Part shown: piece after piece, positions 1 through 8,799 of the stretch | How the letters are laid out: each line of letters opens with the position of its first letter | How positions within the stretch are numbered: position 1 is the stretch's first letter | Source of the DNA: Chloroflexota bacterium | GTDB taxonomy: Bacteria; Chloroflexota; Anaerolineae; UBA1429 | DNA: 64,000 nucleotides | Reading direction: 5' to 3' | NCBI GenBank assembly: GCA_012729455.1 | Contig: JAAYDC010000019.1 | Location: 1-64,000, forward strand | Notes under the pieces: model-generated | What the model saw: the letters and a program-made list of their open reading frames with translations, nothing else | Database searches by the model: none | What the model was told of the DNA's origin: nothing | Position numbers and translations under genes: made by a program

Positions 1-12
1 GCATGCCCCGAT

Positions 13-33
13 AACTGCCTATAATAGGCAGTT
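13..33 (+). promoter_or_regulatory. Hairpin containing the -10 box of the tRNA-Ser gene
   Basis: A perfect 9-bp inverted repeat (AACTGCCTA, loop TAA, TAGGCAGTT) lies just before the tRNA. TATAAT at 20-25 straddles the loop and is well placed as a -10 box for the tRNA starting at 39. Any -35 box would sit at or before the window edge. The repeat could alternatively be the terminator of a gene upstream of the window, but no T-run follows. Confidence 0.5.
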
Positions 34-38
34 GTCGC

Positions 39-127
39 GGAGAGGTCGCATAGCCCGGTCGAGTGCGCACGACTGGAAATCGTGTAGGCGATGAGCCTCG
101 CGGGTTCAAATCCCGCCCTCTCCGCCA
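39..127 (+). tRNA. tRNA-Ser (anticodon GGA)
   Basis: This is a complete class II tRNA. The acceptor strands GGAGAGG (39-45) and CCTCTCC (117-123) pair, followed by discriminator G and an encoded CCA (125-127). The anticodon stem CACGA/TCGTG (68-72, 80-84) encloses loop CTGGAAA with anticodon GGA at 75-77. A long variable arm follows, then the T-loop GTTCAAATC. It reads UCC/UCU serine codons. Confidence 0.97.
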
Positions 128-128
128 G

Positions 129-155
129 AAAGCTCCTCCATGTGAGGAGCTTTTT
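129..155 (+). terminator. Rho-independent terminator after tRNA-Ser
   Basis: A 10-bp stem, AAAGCTCCTC paired with GAGGAGCTTT, is closed by a short loop and runs into five Ts. It starts immediately after the tRNA CCA end. Confidence 0.93.
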
Positions 156-166
156 CTAAAACACAA

Positions 167-195
167 TTGACGCTGCCTGGCAGCCTCGTTAGAAT
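167..195 (+). promoter_or_regulatory. Sigma70-type promoter for the ResB-like gene
   Basis: TTGACG (167-172) and TAGAAT (190-195) are separated by 17 bases, 28 bases upstream of the ATG at 223. It would drive the cytochrome biogenesis pair and probably the glycosyltransferase run behind it. Confidence 0.65.
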
Positions 196-222
196 GCGTA
201 CAGACCGTCAACAGGAACACGC

Positions 223-1494
223 ATGACCCCTGCTGCCCCTGCAACCAAACCCAGCGTCCGAGCCTGGCAACTGATCTGGCGTACGCTTACCTCGCCAACC
301 GCCGAACTCGTGCTGTTGGCGGCGATGGCGCTATTGTTGCTCGCTGCTTCTGTTGTGCCGCAGCTGCCCTCCGAGATCGCGGCAGATGCCATGCAGAGCG
401 AGATCTGGCTCTCCGAGTCGCCCGTGTTGCGCTCATCCCTCGGCCAGGTTATGGTGCAACTGGAGCTGCATAGGATGGCGAGCTCGCGCTGGGTGGTGCT
501 GTTGATGCTGCTGGCGGCTGGCTTGTACACCTTGCGTGCACTCAGCAGCTGGCTGCCCGCCTGGCAGGCGCCAGGAGCCGCCCTGATCCCTACGGACCTC
601 GCTGGGGTGAACTCGCCTCCGGAGGCGGGCTGGCATCCGCTACATGCGCACGCGGGAAAGTGGTGGGTGCGTGGTGCTCCGCAGAATTACCGCTGGGGCA
701 CCCTGCTGCGCGCGCTGGGGCTGGCGCTGCTGGTGGCTCTGTGCCTGGCCCATAGCCTGCAGCCGCCTCAATCGGCTCGGATCGCCCCCGGCGAGCAACT
801 CGTCCTCGCGGACAGCCAAGTAATCTCGCTCACAAGCATATCCGCCGAGACTGATACGCCGCAACAGACTAGCTCGTTATGGCGCGCGGCTGACCAGGGA
901 TCCGGCGAGTTCACCTTGTGGCGCGGCTGGCCGATGCTGCGCGCCGGGCAAGCCATTTATCTGGTGGGCACACGCCGTTCGGCGGCGATAACGGTGCTTG
1001 GCCCTGATGACACCGCGGTGCCGTTGAACGCCATCGCCAGTACCAACGAGGCCCACCAGCGCCTGATAGTGGCATTGGATCGCGCCCCTGGCGAGCAACT
1101 CGTAGCCGCTACCGACGCCAACCTGATACTACGCCTGACTTCCGCGGCGAGCCAGCCGCCTGATGAGCCCATCCTGGAAGTGCAGGCTTTTCGCGCCGAT
1201 AGCGGTGAACGCTTGCAACACGCCCAGTTCAGCGGCGCCGGCACGCTCGTGGTGGGCGACTATCGCATCGTGCTTGAGCGCCAGCGCGACGCCGCTATCA
1301 CCATCATCCCGTTGGACTACCTGGCACTCGGCCTGCTCGGGATGCTCTGTCTGGCGCTCGGTCTGGTGCTGTGCACCTGCTTCCGCCGGGGCACCGAGTG
1401 GCTCTGCCACAACGCCGACGCCAATACCTGGACGTTATGGCGCAGCGTCTCCCCCACTAACTCACCGTTGGGTCGACCCGATGCCAACTTCTGA
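223..1494 (+). CDS. ResB-like cytochrome c biogenesis membrane protein
   Basis: A 423-residue protein resembling the ResB partner of system II cytochrome c maturation, which with CcsA carries heme across the membrane. It has an N-terminal membrane segment (about residues 26-47, ending in the VVPQ turn typical of ResB-like proteins), a second at about 88-108, a third near 163-180, then a mostly extracytoplasmic domain and a last helix at about 363-387. This is the helix layout expected of ResB. The next gene, a CcsA-like protein, overlaps it by 14 bases, which supports the call. No c-type cytochrome lies nearby. Similarity is at the level of topology and short motifs, so the family call is moderate. 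Confidence 0.55.
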   Translation: MTPAAPATKPSVRAWQLIWRTLTSPTAELVLLAAMALLLLAASVVPQLPSEIAADAMQSEIWLSESPVLRSSLGQVMVQLELHRMASSRWVVLLMLLAAGLYTLRALSSWLPAWQAPGAALIPTDLAGVNSPPEAGWHPLHAHAGKWWVRGAPQNYRWGTLLRALGLALLVALCLAHSLQPPQSARIAPGEQLVLADSQVISLTSISAETDTPQQTSSLWRAADQGSGEFTLWRGWPMLRAGQAIYLVGTRRSAAITVLGPDDTAVPLNAIASTNEAHQRLIVALDRAPGEQLVAATDANLILRLTSAASQPPDEPILEVQAFRADSGERLQHAQFSGAGTLVVGDYRIVLERQRDAAITIIPLDYLALGLLGMLCLALGLVLCTCFRRGTEWLCHNADANTWTLWRSVSPTNSPLGRPDANF

Positions 1495-2182
1495 GCTGGT
1501 ACTGCTGGCGTTCTACAGCTCCGCTGCTGCGGTATGCTTGATAATGCTATGCTTGCCGGAAGAAAAACCCGACTGCCGGCAGCTACGTTGGGCGGCTCTG
1601 GGTTTGGCTGCCCTGGCATACATACTGCTGCTGGTAATTGAACCCTTTGTTTACGGTGATACGCGCAGTTTGGGTGCTGTTGTGCTGGGACTGCTGGGCT
1701 GGTGGGCGGCATACCCGTTACGTGGCCGCAAACGCCTGGTGGGCAGCCTGCTGTTGGTAGTGTTGGTCGGCGGCATGTGGCTGCCATTTTGGCGTATGCA
1801 TCCCGCCTGGCAAGGGGTCGGTTTTGGTGCCGCCCAGTTGACAGTGGCGTTGGCAGCCTCCAGCTGGATATTCGCCCTTTTTACAGATGCATCGCTGGTC
1901 TCTAGGCGCGCCGCACGCGCTGCTCTGCTGGCGCAGTCGCTCGCCATCGGGATCTGGCTGGCCTCGTCGTGGCTGGCGTGGGGTACTGGTTTTGTGTTTG
2001 ACCCCATCGCAGCCTGGTGGCTCTGGACGGGCGTGATGCATGCCCTGGCTGCCTGGATTATGCAGCACCACACTCGTCCGAGGCTGGCCGCATGGTTAGG
2101 GCTCTGTACCAGCCTGATGTTGCTCCTGCTTTCGTGGCCCCTGACCCTGGCCCTGCACATTTCGACGGTATTTCTTCCCTGA
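1481..2182 (+). CDS. CcsA/CcmC-like cytochrome c assembly protein, divergent
   Basis: A 233-residue polytopic protein with about seven hydrophobic segments. The ATG at 1481 lies inside the end of the ResB-like gene. Residues around 167-185 read WGTGFVFDP then WWLW and an MHALAAW helix, matching the position of the tryptophan-rich heme-handling loop of the CcsA/CcmC/CcmF family (WGxxWxWDxxE). Two consensus positions differ: the central W is F and the acidic E is A. The pairing with a ResB-like gene supports a heme delivery role, but the degenerate motif leaves activity open. The stop codon overlaps the ribosome site of the next gene. Confidence 0.6.
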   Translation: MPTSELVLLAFYSSAAAVCLIMLCLPEEKPDCRQLRWAALGLAALAYILLLVIEPFVYGDTRSLGAVVLGLLGWWAAYPLRGRKRLVGSLLLVVLVGGMWLPFWRMHPAWQGVGFGAAQLTVALAASSWIFALFTDASLVSRRAARAALLAQSLAIGIWLASSWLAWGTGFVFDPIAAWWLWTGVMHALAAWIMQHHTRPRLAAWLGLCTSLMLLLLSWPLTLALHISTVFLP

Positions 2183-2193
2183 GGATGAGCAAC

Positions 2194-3312
2194 ATGGCAC
2201 CGATCCCGATCGCCTTTATCGATGCCGCCACTGCCATGGGCGGCGCCGAGGCGGTGCTGCTTGGGATCGTCCAGCACATCGACCGCCAGATGGTCACCCC
2301 ACACCTGATCTGCCATCCTGGCCCGATGGCGGTAGCGTTCGAACCCTGGTGCCAGGTACACCAGATCGAGCTGCCCAGATTGCGCAATTCGCTCAAGGCG
2401 CCTGTCGACCTCTTGCGGAGCAGCCGCGCCATCAGGCGCGTGCTCCACGAGGCGGATATCCGCGTGGCGATCAATATGGGAGTACGCTCATCGCTGTATG
2501 CCGCGCTGGCCAGCGGTAAAATCCCGCTAATATGGTATGTACAGGATATTCTGGCCTCAGGCTGGTACACCCACTTTATGGCACGCCGCATCTGCCTGGC
2601 GCTGGCGCCATCCCGGGCTGTGGCGGATGCCTTGCCACCCGAGGTGCCCTGCGAGGTGGTCCCCAACTTTGTCGACCTGGCCACCAGCGATGCCCAGATC
2701 GCCGCAGCCCCCTCGCAGCGCGAGAGGCTGCAGATCAGCCCGAGTGCACCATTGGTGGGTATGGTGGGGTCGCTCAGGCCGTGGAAAGGGCATGCCGATT
2801 TTATTGAGGCCATGGCGAAGGTGCACCAACGCCTGCCCAGCGCGCGCTTTGTGATCGCGGGCGGTGATATCTTCAACCTTGGGGCGCATTATGAGGCTGA
2901 CCTGCGCAACCTGGCCAAGCAGCATGGGCTCGAGGATGCCCTGATCTTTACCGGCCAACTGGCTGAACCCCAGCAGCTCGTGCACGCCTGCGACGTGCTG
3001 GTACATTGTTCGCTGCAGCCCGAGGCCTTTGGGATAGTCATCATCGAGGCATTGGCAGCCAGCCGGCCGGTGGTGGCCTACGACCGCGCCGGCCCGCATG
3101 AGATCATTCGCCACGATGTTGATGGCCTGCTCGTCGCGCCCGATGATGCTGCGGCGCTGGCGGAGGGGGTCATCGCGCTCCTGCTGAACCCAGCCCACGC
3201 GCGCGAACTGGGACGCCATGGGCGTCAGCGGGTTGCCGCCCATTACAACAGCCACCGTAGCGTTGACCTGTTCACTCAGCTTGTGCTTGGCTGTGTTCGA
3301 GGCACGCAATGA
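2194..3312 (+). CDS. GT4 family glycosyltransferase
   Basis: A 372-residue GT-B fold glycosyltransferase. The N-terminal acceptor domain begins with IPIAFIDAAT and the GGAE turn. The C-terminal nucleotide-sugar domain carries GSLRPWKGH (start of the glycosyl transferases group 1 domain) and the EAFGIVIIE donor-binding E-x7-E motif. ATG at 2194 is preferred over 2185 because GAGGA at 2181-2185 is then properly spaced. It is the first of three consecutive GT4 genes, with the next starting inside its stop (ATGA). Such runs usually build surface glycans or exopolysaccharide. Donor and acceptor cannot be read from sequence. Confidence 0.85.
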   Translation: MAPIPIAFIDAATAMGGAEAVLLGIVQHIDRQMVTPHLICHPGPMAVAFEPWCQVHQIELPRLRNSLKAPVDLLRSSRAIRRVLHEADIRVAINMGVRSSLYAALASGKIPLIWYVQDILASGWYTHFMARRICLALAPSRAVADALPPEVPCEVVPNFVDLATSDAQIAAAPSQRERLQISPSAPLVGMVGSLRPWKGHADFIEAMAKVHQRLPSARFVIAGGDIFNLGAHYEADLRNLAKQHGLEDALIFTGQLAEPQQLVHACDVLVHCSLQPEAFGIVIIEALAASRPVVAYDRAGPHEIIRHDVDGLLVAPDDAAALAEGVIALLLNPAHARELGRHGRQRVAAHYNSHRSVDLFTQLVLGCVRGTQ

Positions 3313-4430
3313 GAATTGCCTTTGATGGACGCTATATCACCGACCACTACCCCGGAGTCGGGCGCTACGCCTACAACCTGGTCAAGGCGCTCGCCGATGG
3401 TTGGCCGCAGCACAGCTTTCTGGTACTTGCTCCAACCGCTGGCAACTCGCGCTATGTCCTTGAGGCGCTGGCAGTACTGCCGAATGTCACCCTGACAACG
3501 GTTGGCGGGCCTCACGGCCAGTGGAAAGCAGCTCGAGCGGTCAACCGCTGGCACGCCGACGTGCTGCATCGGCCGCATTTTGGGCTTGCGTTGCTGGCTC
3601 GGTGCCCCGCGGTGGTCACCCTGCATGACCTCACCCCCCTGGCGGTGCCCGAGACGATGCCCAGTCTGTTGGCGCGCTCGGTGTTTCGCACGCTGGTACA
3701 GCTCTCGGCGCGCGGCAGTGCGGTCATCACCGGTTCACAAGCGGCTGCCGACGAGCTGCTCCGCCTGCCAATCCAGGCGCGCGAGCTGACCGTGGTGCCG
3801 CATGGCGTCGAGGCGCGCTTCCAACCGCCCAGCCGTCAGCAGACAGCAGCACTGGCAGACCAGCTAGGGCTGCGGCAGCCCTACTTTTTACACATGGGCA
3901 CCAACAAACCCCACAAGAACATCGCCAACCTCGTAGCTGCCTGGGAGCAGCTGCCGGAGGTATTGCGCCGGCGCTACAGCCTGGTGTTCGGGGGCACGCC
4001 CGATGTGCGCTATCCGACAGCAGCTGCCCTGGCGGCGCAATATGGCGTCTCCGAGAGCGTCCACGAGCTGGGGGCTATCGCCGAGGCCGACCTGCCGGCA
4101 CTTTATGGCGGCGCGAGCGGTTTTATCTTTCCATCGCTGGCGGAAGGCTTTGGTTTGCCCGTGCTGGAAGCGATGGCCTGTGGCTGCCCGGTAGCGTGCT
4201 CGAACGTCTCGTCACTGCCCGAGGTCTCCGGCGAGGCCGCGCTGCTCTTTGATCCTTACAACGCGAGTGCAATCGCGCGCAGCCTGTTGTTGCTGGCAGA
4301 AAAACCCGAGTTGCGCAGCACCCTGCGCCAGGCAGGCCTGGAGCACGCCGCCCGCTACACATGGCAGACTGCGGCTACCGCGACCCTGGCCGTTTACCAG
4401 CGCGCCATCCAACCCAGGCAAGAGGTATAG
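3309..4430 (+). CDS. GT4 family glycosyltransferase (mannosyltransferase-like)
   Basis: A 373-residue GT-B glycosyltransferase. The N terminus reads FDGRYI then [11 protein letters not shown], the glycine-rich acceptor-domain signature of the subgroup that contains many mannosyltransferases. The C-terminal domain has [10 protein letters not shown] and the [10 protein letters not shown]-x7-E motif followed by ACGCPV. It overlaps the preceding glycosyltransferase by 4 bases and is followed after 2 bases by a third GT4 gene, so the three are translationally coupled. Mannose specificity is inference from subgroup resemblance. Confidence 0.85.
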   Translation: MRIAFDGRYITDHYPGVGRYAYNLVKALADGWPQHSFLVLAPTAGNSRYVLEALAVLPNVTLTTVGGPHGQWKAARAVNRWHADVLHRPHFGLALLARCPAVVTLHDLTPLAVPETMPSLLARSVFRTLVQLSARGSAVITGSQAAADELLRLPIQARELTVVPHGVEARFQPPSRQQTAALADQLGLRQPYFLHMGTNKPHKNIANLVAAWEQLPEVLRRRYSLVFGGTPDVRYPTAAALAAQYGVSESVHELGAIAEADLPALYGGASGFIFPSLAEGFGLPVLEAMACGCPVACSNVSSLPEVSGEAALLFDPYNASAIARSLLLLAEKPELRSTLRQAGLEHAARYTWQTAATATLAVYQRAIQPRQEV

Positions 4431-4432
4431 GC

Positions 4433-5545
4433 ATGCACATCCTGCACATTTACAAGGATTATTACCCGGTAGTCGGCGGTGTCGAGAACCATGTGCGCGT
4501 GCTGGCCGAAGCCCAGGCTGCGGCAGGACACCAGGTAACCGTCCTGACGACCAACACCTCCTGGCGCACGCAGCGCATGACACTCAACGACGTGCAGGTG
4601 ATCAAGTGCGGACGTCTGGCCAAGTTCGCCTCTACCCCACTTTCGCTGCGCCTGATAGCGGCGCTGGCCCAGCTTAGACCCGACCTGACGCACCTGCACT
4701 TCCCTTACCCTTTTGGTGAGGTCGCCCAGCTGCTGGTGGGACGCAGCCGTTACACCGTGGTCATGTATCATAGTGATATCGTGCGACAGGCACGCCTGTT
4801 GCGCCTATACAAGCCCTGGCTACGGCGCATCCTAGCCAAGGCCGACCGCATCATTGCCACAAGCCCGGCTTATCTGGCGAGCTCGCCATATCTGGCTGAA
4901 TTCGCCGAAAAATGCCGCGTGATCCCGCTCGGGATCGACCTGGCGGCCATTTCACGCCCTGACCCTGCCGGCGCGGCGGCCCTGCGCGTCCTGGCAGGCA
5001 GCCGACCGCTGGTGCTGTTCGTGGGGGTGCTGCGCTACTACAAGGGCCTGCAGTACCTCATCCAGGCCTTACCGCAGGTGCCGGCACACCTGCTGATCGT
5101 GGGCGATGGCCCGCAAAAGGCGGATCTGATGGCTCTGGCTGACCAGCTGGGCGTGCGCAACCGCATCACCTTTGCCGGGCGCGTCTCAGATGCCGCCCTG
5201 CCGGCTTGCTATCAGGCTGGTGATTGCTTTGTGCTGCCCGCCAGTGAACGCAGTGAGGCTTTTGGTCTGGCGCAAGTCGAGGCTTTGGCCAACGGTCTGC
5301 CAGTAGTCTCGACAGAGCTGGGTACCGGTACTAGTTATGTTAACATGGATGGCATCTCTGGGCTAGTGGTGCCCCCCAAGGACCCCGCCGCGCTGGCAGA
5401 AGCGCTCAACCACATCCTCGGCGACGATGCCCTGCGCGCTCGACTGGCACAGGGCGCCCGGGAGCGTGCCCAGCTCTTTAATGCCGAGCGCATGATGGCA
5501 CAGATCCAGGCGCTGTATGATGAGCTGTTAACCGAGCGGCGTTAA
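4433..5545 (+). CDS. GT4 family glycosyltransferase (rhamnosyl/mannosyl-type)
   Basis: A 370-residue GT-B glycosyltransferase starting at ATG 4433, two bases after the previous stop. The N terminus has YYPVVGGVENHV, a typical GT4 acceptor-side glycine loop. The C-terminal domain contains FVGVLRYYKG, EAFGLAQVE (E-x7-E) and the GTGTSYVNMDGISGLVVPP stretch often seen in enzymes annotated as rhamnosyl/mannosyltransferases. It is the last of the coupled glycosyltransferase genes. The following gene has its own promoter. Confidence 0.85.
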   Translation: MHILHIYKDYYPVVGGVENHVRVLAEAQAAAGHQVTVLTTNTSWRTQRMTLNDVQVIKCGRLAKFASTPLSLRLIAALAQLRPDLTHLHFPYPFGEVAQLLVGRSRYTVVMYHSDIVRQARLLRLYKPWLRRILAKADRIIATSPAYLASSPYLAEFAEKCRVIPLGIDLAAISRPDPAGAAALRVLAGSRPLVLFVGVLRYYKGLQYLIQALPQVPAHLLIVGDGPQKADLMALADQLGVRNRITFAGRVSDAALPACYQAGDCFVLPASERSEAFGLAQVEALANGLPVVSTELGTGTSYVNMDGISGLVVPPKDPAALAEALNHILGDDALRARLAQGARERAQLFNAERMMAQIQALYDELLTERR

Positions 5546-5553
5546 AGACACAA

Positions 5554-5582
5554 TTGCGGTTCGCGCTCCAACGGCATACAAT
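5554..5582 (+). promoter_or_regulatory. Sigma70-type promoter for the CNBD-bPH2 gene
   Basis: TTGCGG (5554-5559) and TACAAT (5577-5582) are separated by 17 bases. The start codon at 5602 lies 19 bases downstream, with GAGGAG between. Confidence 0.55.
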
Positions 5583-5601
5583 GGGGCCAACGAGGAGTGG
5601 C

Positions 5602-7293
5602 ATGAACCTGGAAGCCCTGTTACACAAAACACGCCTCTTTCGGCGTTGCAACCAGCAACAGATTCGCGCCATCGCAAGTGTGTGCGTCGAGCACGACCTC
5701 GAGCCCGGCACCCTGATCAGCCGTCAGACCTATCTGGGCAGCACCTTTTTCGTGGTGCAAGCCGGCGAGGCGCTGGTGCGGCGCATCAACGAGAACGGCG
5801 AGGATCGCCCTGTAGGCGTGCTGCGTCCGGGAGACTCATATGGCGTCACGTCGCTGTTTGTGGGCGAACCGCGCGATGCCTCGGTGCTGGCTACCAGCCC
5901 GATGCGCATCTGGTCGCTGCGCCGCGACGATTTCGAAGAGCTGCTGCGCGAATACCCCGAGCTGTGGCGCACCCTCACCATCCCTCCCGAGTTGGTTGCT
6001 CGTCTGCGCACGCCCACTGCTGACTGGCTGGAAGCGGACGAATCGCTGGTCTTTATAAGCAGGCGGCACTGGATAGTGCCGGCCAAGCCGATGCTGGTGA
6101 CCAGCCTGGCCTTTATCCTGCTGATGGTGGTGCTGGTAACGACAGCCTGCGCTGCCGGCGAGTTCCCTGCCTTTACAGTGCCCGTCACGGCGTTATATTT
6201 GCTGGTGTTGATCTGGTTTTGGCTGGATTGGCGCAACGACTATTTCGCCGTTACCACGCGCCGCATCGTGCACCACGAACACGTGCTGTTCCTGTTCGAG
6301 GCCCGCGAAGAGGCCCCGATCGACCGCGTGCAGAACGTACACCTCATCCGCGGCTTTTTCGCCAACCTGTTCAACTATGGCGATGTAGAGATCGAGACAG
6401 CCGCCAGTGCCGGCATGATGCTGATCACGCGCATCCCTGCCCCCGAGGCAATGCGCGATGCCATCTTTGCGCAATCGAGCCGCTGGCAGGCTGTCAACCG
6501 CGCTGCGCACCGCCTGCAGATCCAGGACGAACTGGCAGCCAAGCTGGGCGCCAGCCTGGCCAGCCCCGATTCAATGCCGGTGCCCGAGGTGCCCTTTGCC
6601 CTGAGCGACCAGAACGCGCTGCAGTTCCGACGCCGCGGATTGGCGCACCTGCTCGACAAACTCGCCAGCTGGGGGTTGATCCCGCGTACGCGTGCCGTCA
6701 GCCGCGACGGCGTGATCTGGCGTAAACACTGGATCTTTATGCTTTCCAGTACGATAGTTCCTTTTCTGCTGGCGGGCTTCTTTGGAGCCGCCTTCCTGGT
6801 GTTGACGATCAACACGCCTGCTTGGGCGCTCGTCTTGGAGGTCTACCTCCGCATCTTGGCTGTGGTCGGCTTTGTGGCCGCCTACCTGTGGTTTTTCTGG
6901 CGCCTCAATGACTGGGCCAATGACCTTTATATTGTCACCAATGACCGCATCATCGATATCGAACGCCATCCCCTGTTTCTGGCGGAATCTCGCCGCGAGG
7001 CCAGCTTGGGCGTGATACAGAACGTCGCGTTTCGCCAGGGAAACCTGGCCTCCAAGGTGTTTAACTATGGCGATGTGCTGGTACAGACTGCCGGGCCTGG
7101 CACTTTTACCTTTACACGAGTCGCCAATCCGCGCGAGGTACAGCGCGAGGTTTTCCGCCGTATGGAACTCTTTCGTCGGTTAACCAAGGAGCGCGAAGCA
7201 CGCGAGCTGCGCGGTGAACTGAGCGACTGGTTCGGCGTGTACAGCCAGATGCCTACCTCGCAGAGCGACCGCCCAATCCGTATCGCCGACTAG
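5602..7293 (+). CDS. Membrane protein: cyclic-nucleotide-binding domain plus two bPH2 domains
   Basis: A 563-residue protein started at ATG 5602, behind GAGGAG. Residues 7-120 form a cyclic-nucleotide-binding-like beta barrel (GTLISRQ, FFVVQAGEALV, GDSYGVTSLFVGEPRDASV). Then comes a transmembrane hairpin at about 163-209 and a bacterial PH (bPH2, YdbS-like) domain at about 210-290. A second hairpin lies at about 377-434 and a second bPH2 domain at about 440-525. The repeat is visible in paired motifs: NDYFAVTTRRIV with NDLYIVTNDRII, and FNYGDVEIETA with FNYGDVLVQTA. No catalytic domain is present. It may be a nucleotide-responsive membrane scaffold, but the ligand and role are unknown. Confidence 0.8.
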   Translation: MNLEALLHKTRLFRRCNQQQIRAIASVCVEHDLEPGTLISRQTYLGSTFFVVQAGEALVRRINENGEDRPVGVLRPGDSYGVTSLFVGEPRDASVLATSPMRIWSLRRDDFEELLREYPELWRTLTIPPELVARLRTPTADWLEADESLVFISRRHWIVPAKPMLVTSLAFILLMVVLVTTACAAGEFPAFTVPVTALYLLVLIWFWLDWRNDYFAVTTRRIVHHEHVLFLFEAREEAPIDRVQNVHLIRGFFANLFNYGDVEIETAASAGMMLITRIPAPEAMRDAIFAQSSRWQAVNRAAHRLQIQDELAAKLGASLASPDSMPVPEVPFALSDQNALQFRRRGLAHLLDKLASWGLIPRTRAVSRDGVIWRKHWIFMLSSTIVPFLLAGFFGAAFLVLTINTPAWALVLEVYLRILAVVGFVAAYLWFFWRLNDWANDLYIVTNDRIIDIERHPLFLAESRREASLGVIQNVAFRQGNLASKVFNYGDVLVQTAGPGTFTFTRVANPREVQREVFRRMELFRRLTKEREARELRGELSDWFGVYSQMPTSQSDRPIRIAD

Positions 7294-7301
7294 CCCTCTA
7301 T

Positions 7302-7330
7302 TTGACGCTGCCGCACGAAACATTTATAAT
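7302..7330 (+). promoter_or_regulatory. Strong sigma70-type promoter for the L25 gene
   Basis: TTGACG (7302-7307) and a perfect TATAAT (7325-7330) with a 17-base spacer. About 65 bases of leader follow before the GTG start at 7404. Confidence 0.85.
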
Positions 7331-7403
7331 GCACGACGCCTTTGAGGCGGAAAGCGCAGACTTTGGCCCTGCATGCGCCTGGAGTACCTGACGGAGGATC
7401 AAC

Positions 7404-8027
7404 GTGAACGACTTTACAATTGAAGCGCAGATGCGCAAAGCTCAGGATACACCACGCGCGTTGCGGCGTGCTGGCTACACACCCTGTGTCATGTACGGGC
7501 GTGAAAGCGCACCCGAGAGCATCCAGATCGCAACGGCGCCATTGGCGCGTCTGATCAACCGGGCAGGCTCAAGCCTGATTAACATCACTATCGATAACAG
7601 CGACCAGCCGGTTAACGTGCTGATCCGCGATGTCCAGCGTGATCCTGTCACCCGCAGGTTGCTGCATGTCGACTTTTTAACGGTTCAGGCCGACCAGGTC
7701 GTACGTAACACCGTGCCGATCGTTCAGCACGGCGATGCCCCCATCGAGTTGCACGGCGGTACGCTGGTGCAGCTTCTGGATACTCTGGAAATCGAGTGTT
7801 TGCCGGCTGACCTGCCGCACTCGATCATCGTAGATGTCTCGGGCCTGGACTCTTTTAGTGCCCAAATCGCCGTCTCCGATTTAAAGATCCCCGAGCGCGT
7901 GACGGTGCTGACCGCCCCGGATACCTCAGTCATACATGTGATGGCGCCCATGCGTGAAGAGGTTGAGGAAGCCCCGGAGACCGAAGAAGAAGAGGCAGAA
8001 GAGGCAGAGGCCGACGAGGAATCGTAA
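7404..8027 (+). CDS. rplY: 50S ribosomal protein L25 (Ctc/TL5 type)
   Basis: A 207-residue two-domain L25, as in CTC/TL5. The N-terminal 5S-rRNA-binding beta barrel is at about residues 1-90 (RALRRAGYTPCVMYG, VLIRDVQRDPVTRRLLHVDF). The C-terminal TL5 beta domain is at about 95-185. The protein ends in a very acidic tail from about 183 (EEVEEAPETEEEEAEEAEA). The GTG start is set by GGAGG at 7393-7397. It is monocistronic, between its own promoter and a strong terminator. Confidence 0.93.
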   Translation: MNDFTIEAQMRKAQDTPRALRRAGYTPCVMYGRESAPESIQIATAPLARLINRAGSSLINITIDNSDQPVNVLIRDVQRDPVTRRLLHVDFLTVQADQVVRNTVPIVQHGDAPIELHGGTLVQLLDTLEIECLPADLPHSIIVDVSGLDSFSAQIAVSDLKIPERVTVLTAPDTSVIHVMAPMREEVEEAPETEEEEAEEAEADEES

Positions 8028-8058
8028 GCTGCTTTATCAACCGGTTCGAGGCAAGTTT

Positions 8059-8090
8059 AAATCCCCTGATGTACATCAGGGGATTTTTTT
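8059..8090 (+). terminator. Rho-independent terminator after L25
   Basis: A perfect palindromic stem (AAATCCCCTGATG and its complement, closing at TAC) is followed by seven Ts. It lies 31 bases after the L25 stop. Confidence 0.95.
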
Positions 8091-8147
8091 GCGATTCACG
8101 GGCTTTCAGGCACGCAGATGTGCGCCGCAGAGGACAATTCCGCCGCC

Positions 8148-8438
8148 TTAGTAGTCGTCGTGGTGCGCAGCGGGGCGCGGGCGCGAAGTTGGTCGTTCTT
8201 TGGCTTCGGCAACCTTGAGGGTGCGGCCGCCAACTTCAGCCCCGTTCATGGTCTCCAGGGCGGTCGCAGCAGCAGCTTCGGTCGCCATTTCGACAAAACC
8301 AAACCCGCGTGAGCGTCCCGTTTCACGATCGATCACGATCGTGACATCAGCCACAGTGCCCGCCTGGCTGAAAGCAGTGGCGAGTTCCTCATCGGTCATA
8401 CGATAAGGAAGGTTGCCGACATACAGTCTCTTACCCAT
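8148..8438 (-). CDS. RNA recognition motif (RRM) RNA-binding protein
   Basis: A 96-residue single-RRM protein like the small bacterial Rbp proteins of cyanobacteria and Chloroflexota. RNP2 is LYVGNL (residues 4-9) and RNP1 is RGFGFVEM (about 44-51), with aromatic residues in both for base stacking. The short basic tail ends HHDDY. The start ATG at 8438 follows a GGGAGAGAGAG purine run. Longer upstream reading is rejected because it lacks a ribosome site. It probably binds single-stranded mRNA. Cold induction is known for relatives but nothing here shows it. Confidence 0.9.
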   Translation of the reverse strand: MGKRLYVGNLPYRMTDEELATAFSQAGTVADVTIVIDRETGRSRGFGFVEMATEAAAATALETMNGAEVGGRTLKVAEAKERPTSRPRPAAHHDDY

Positions 8439-8799
8439 ACTCTCTCTCCCTGGGCGGTCCTTGCCGCCAATACTAATGATAAACGGACCGGCCTCCGAAG
8501 CGATACGCACACTCTGACCTGGTCTGCCTACGGCTGAACCAGGATACCCACTAATTGTAACGAAATGGGCATAGACCCAGTATTAAACGGGAGACGAGAG
8601 CTTGTTATACCGAATGAGACACTCGCCGCATCTTTGCAGCAGCTCATCCCGGCCTGCTCAAGACACAATATAGTATCACGAATCAGAAATGACGTCAATA
8701 GGTTTTGTACAAATCGCCCATTTATGTGCGACTTTTTTCACGCCAGCTTGCTGAATCACCGCCGTCGCAACCGAAACCACATCCGGTTCAAATCATATG
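8439..8799. other. Intergenic gap between divergent RRM and bcp genes
   Basis: This is about 360 bases without a convincing gene. It must hold the RRM promoter on the minus strand, but no clear -35/-10 pair was found. An 80-codon plus-strand reading frame at 8565-8807 has no ribosome site or recognisable domain and runs into the bcp promoter, so it is not called. Confidence 0.5.
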
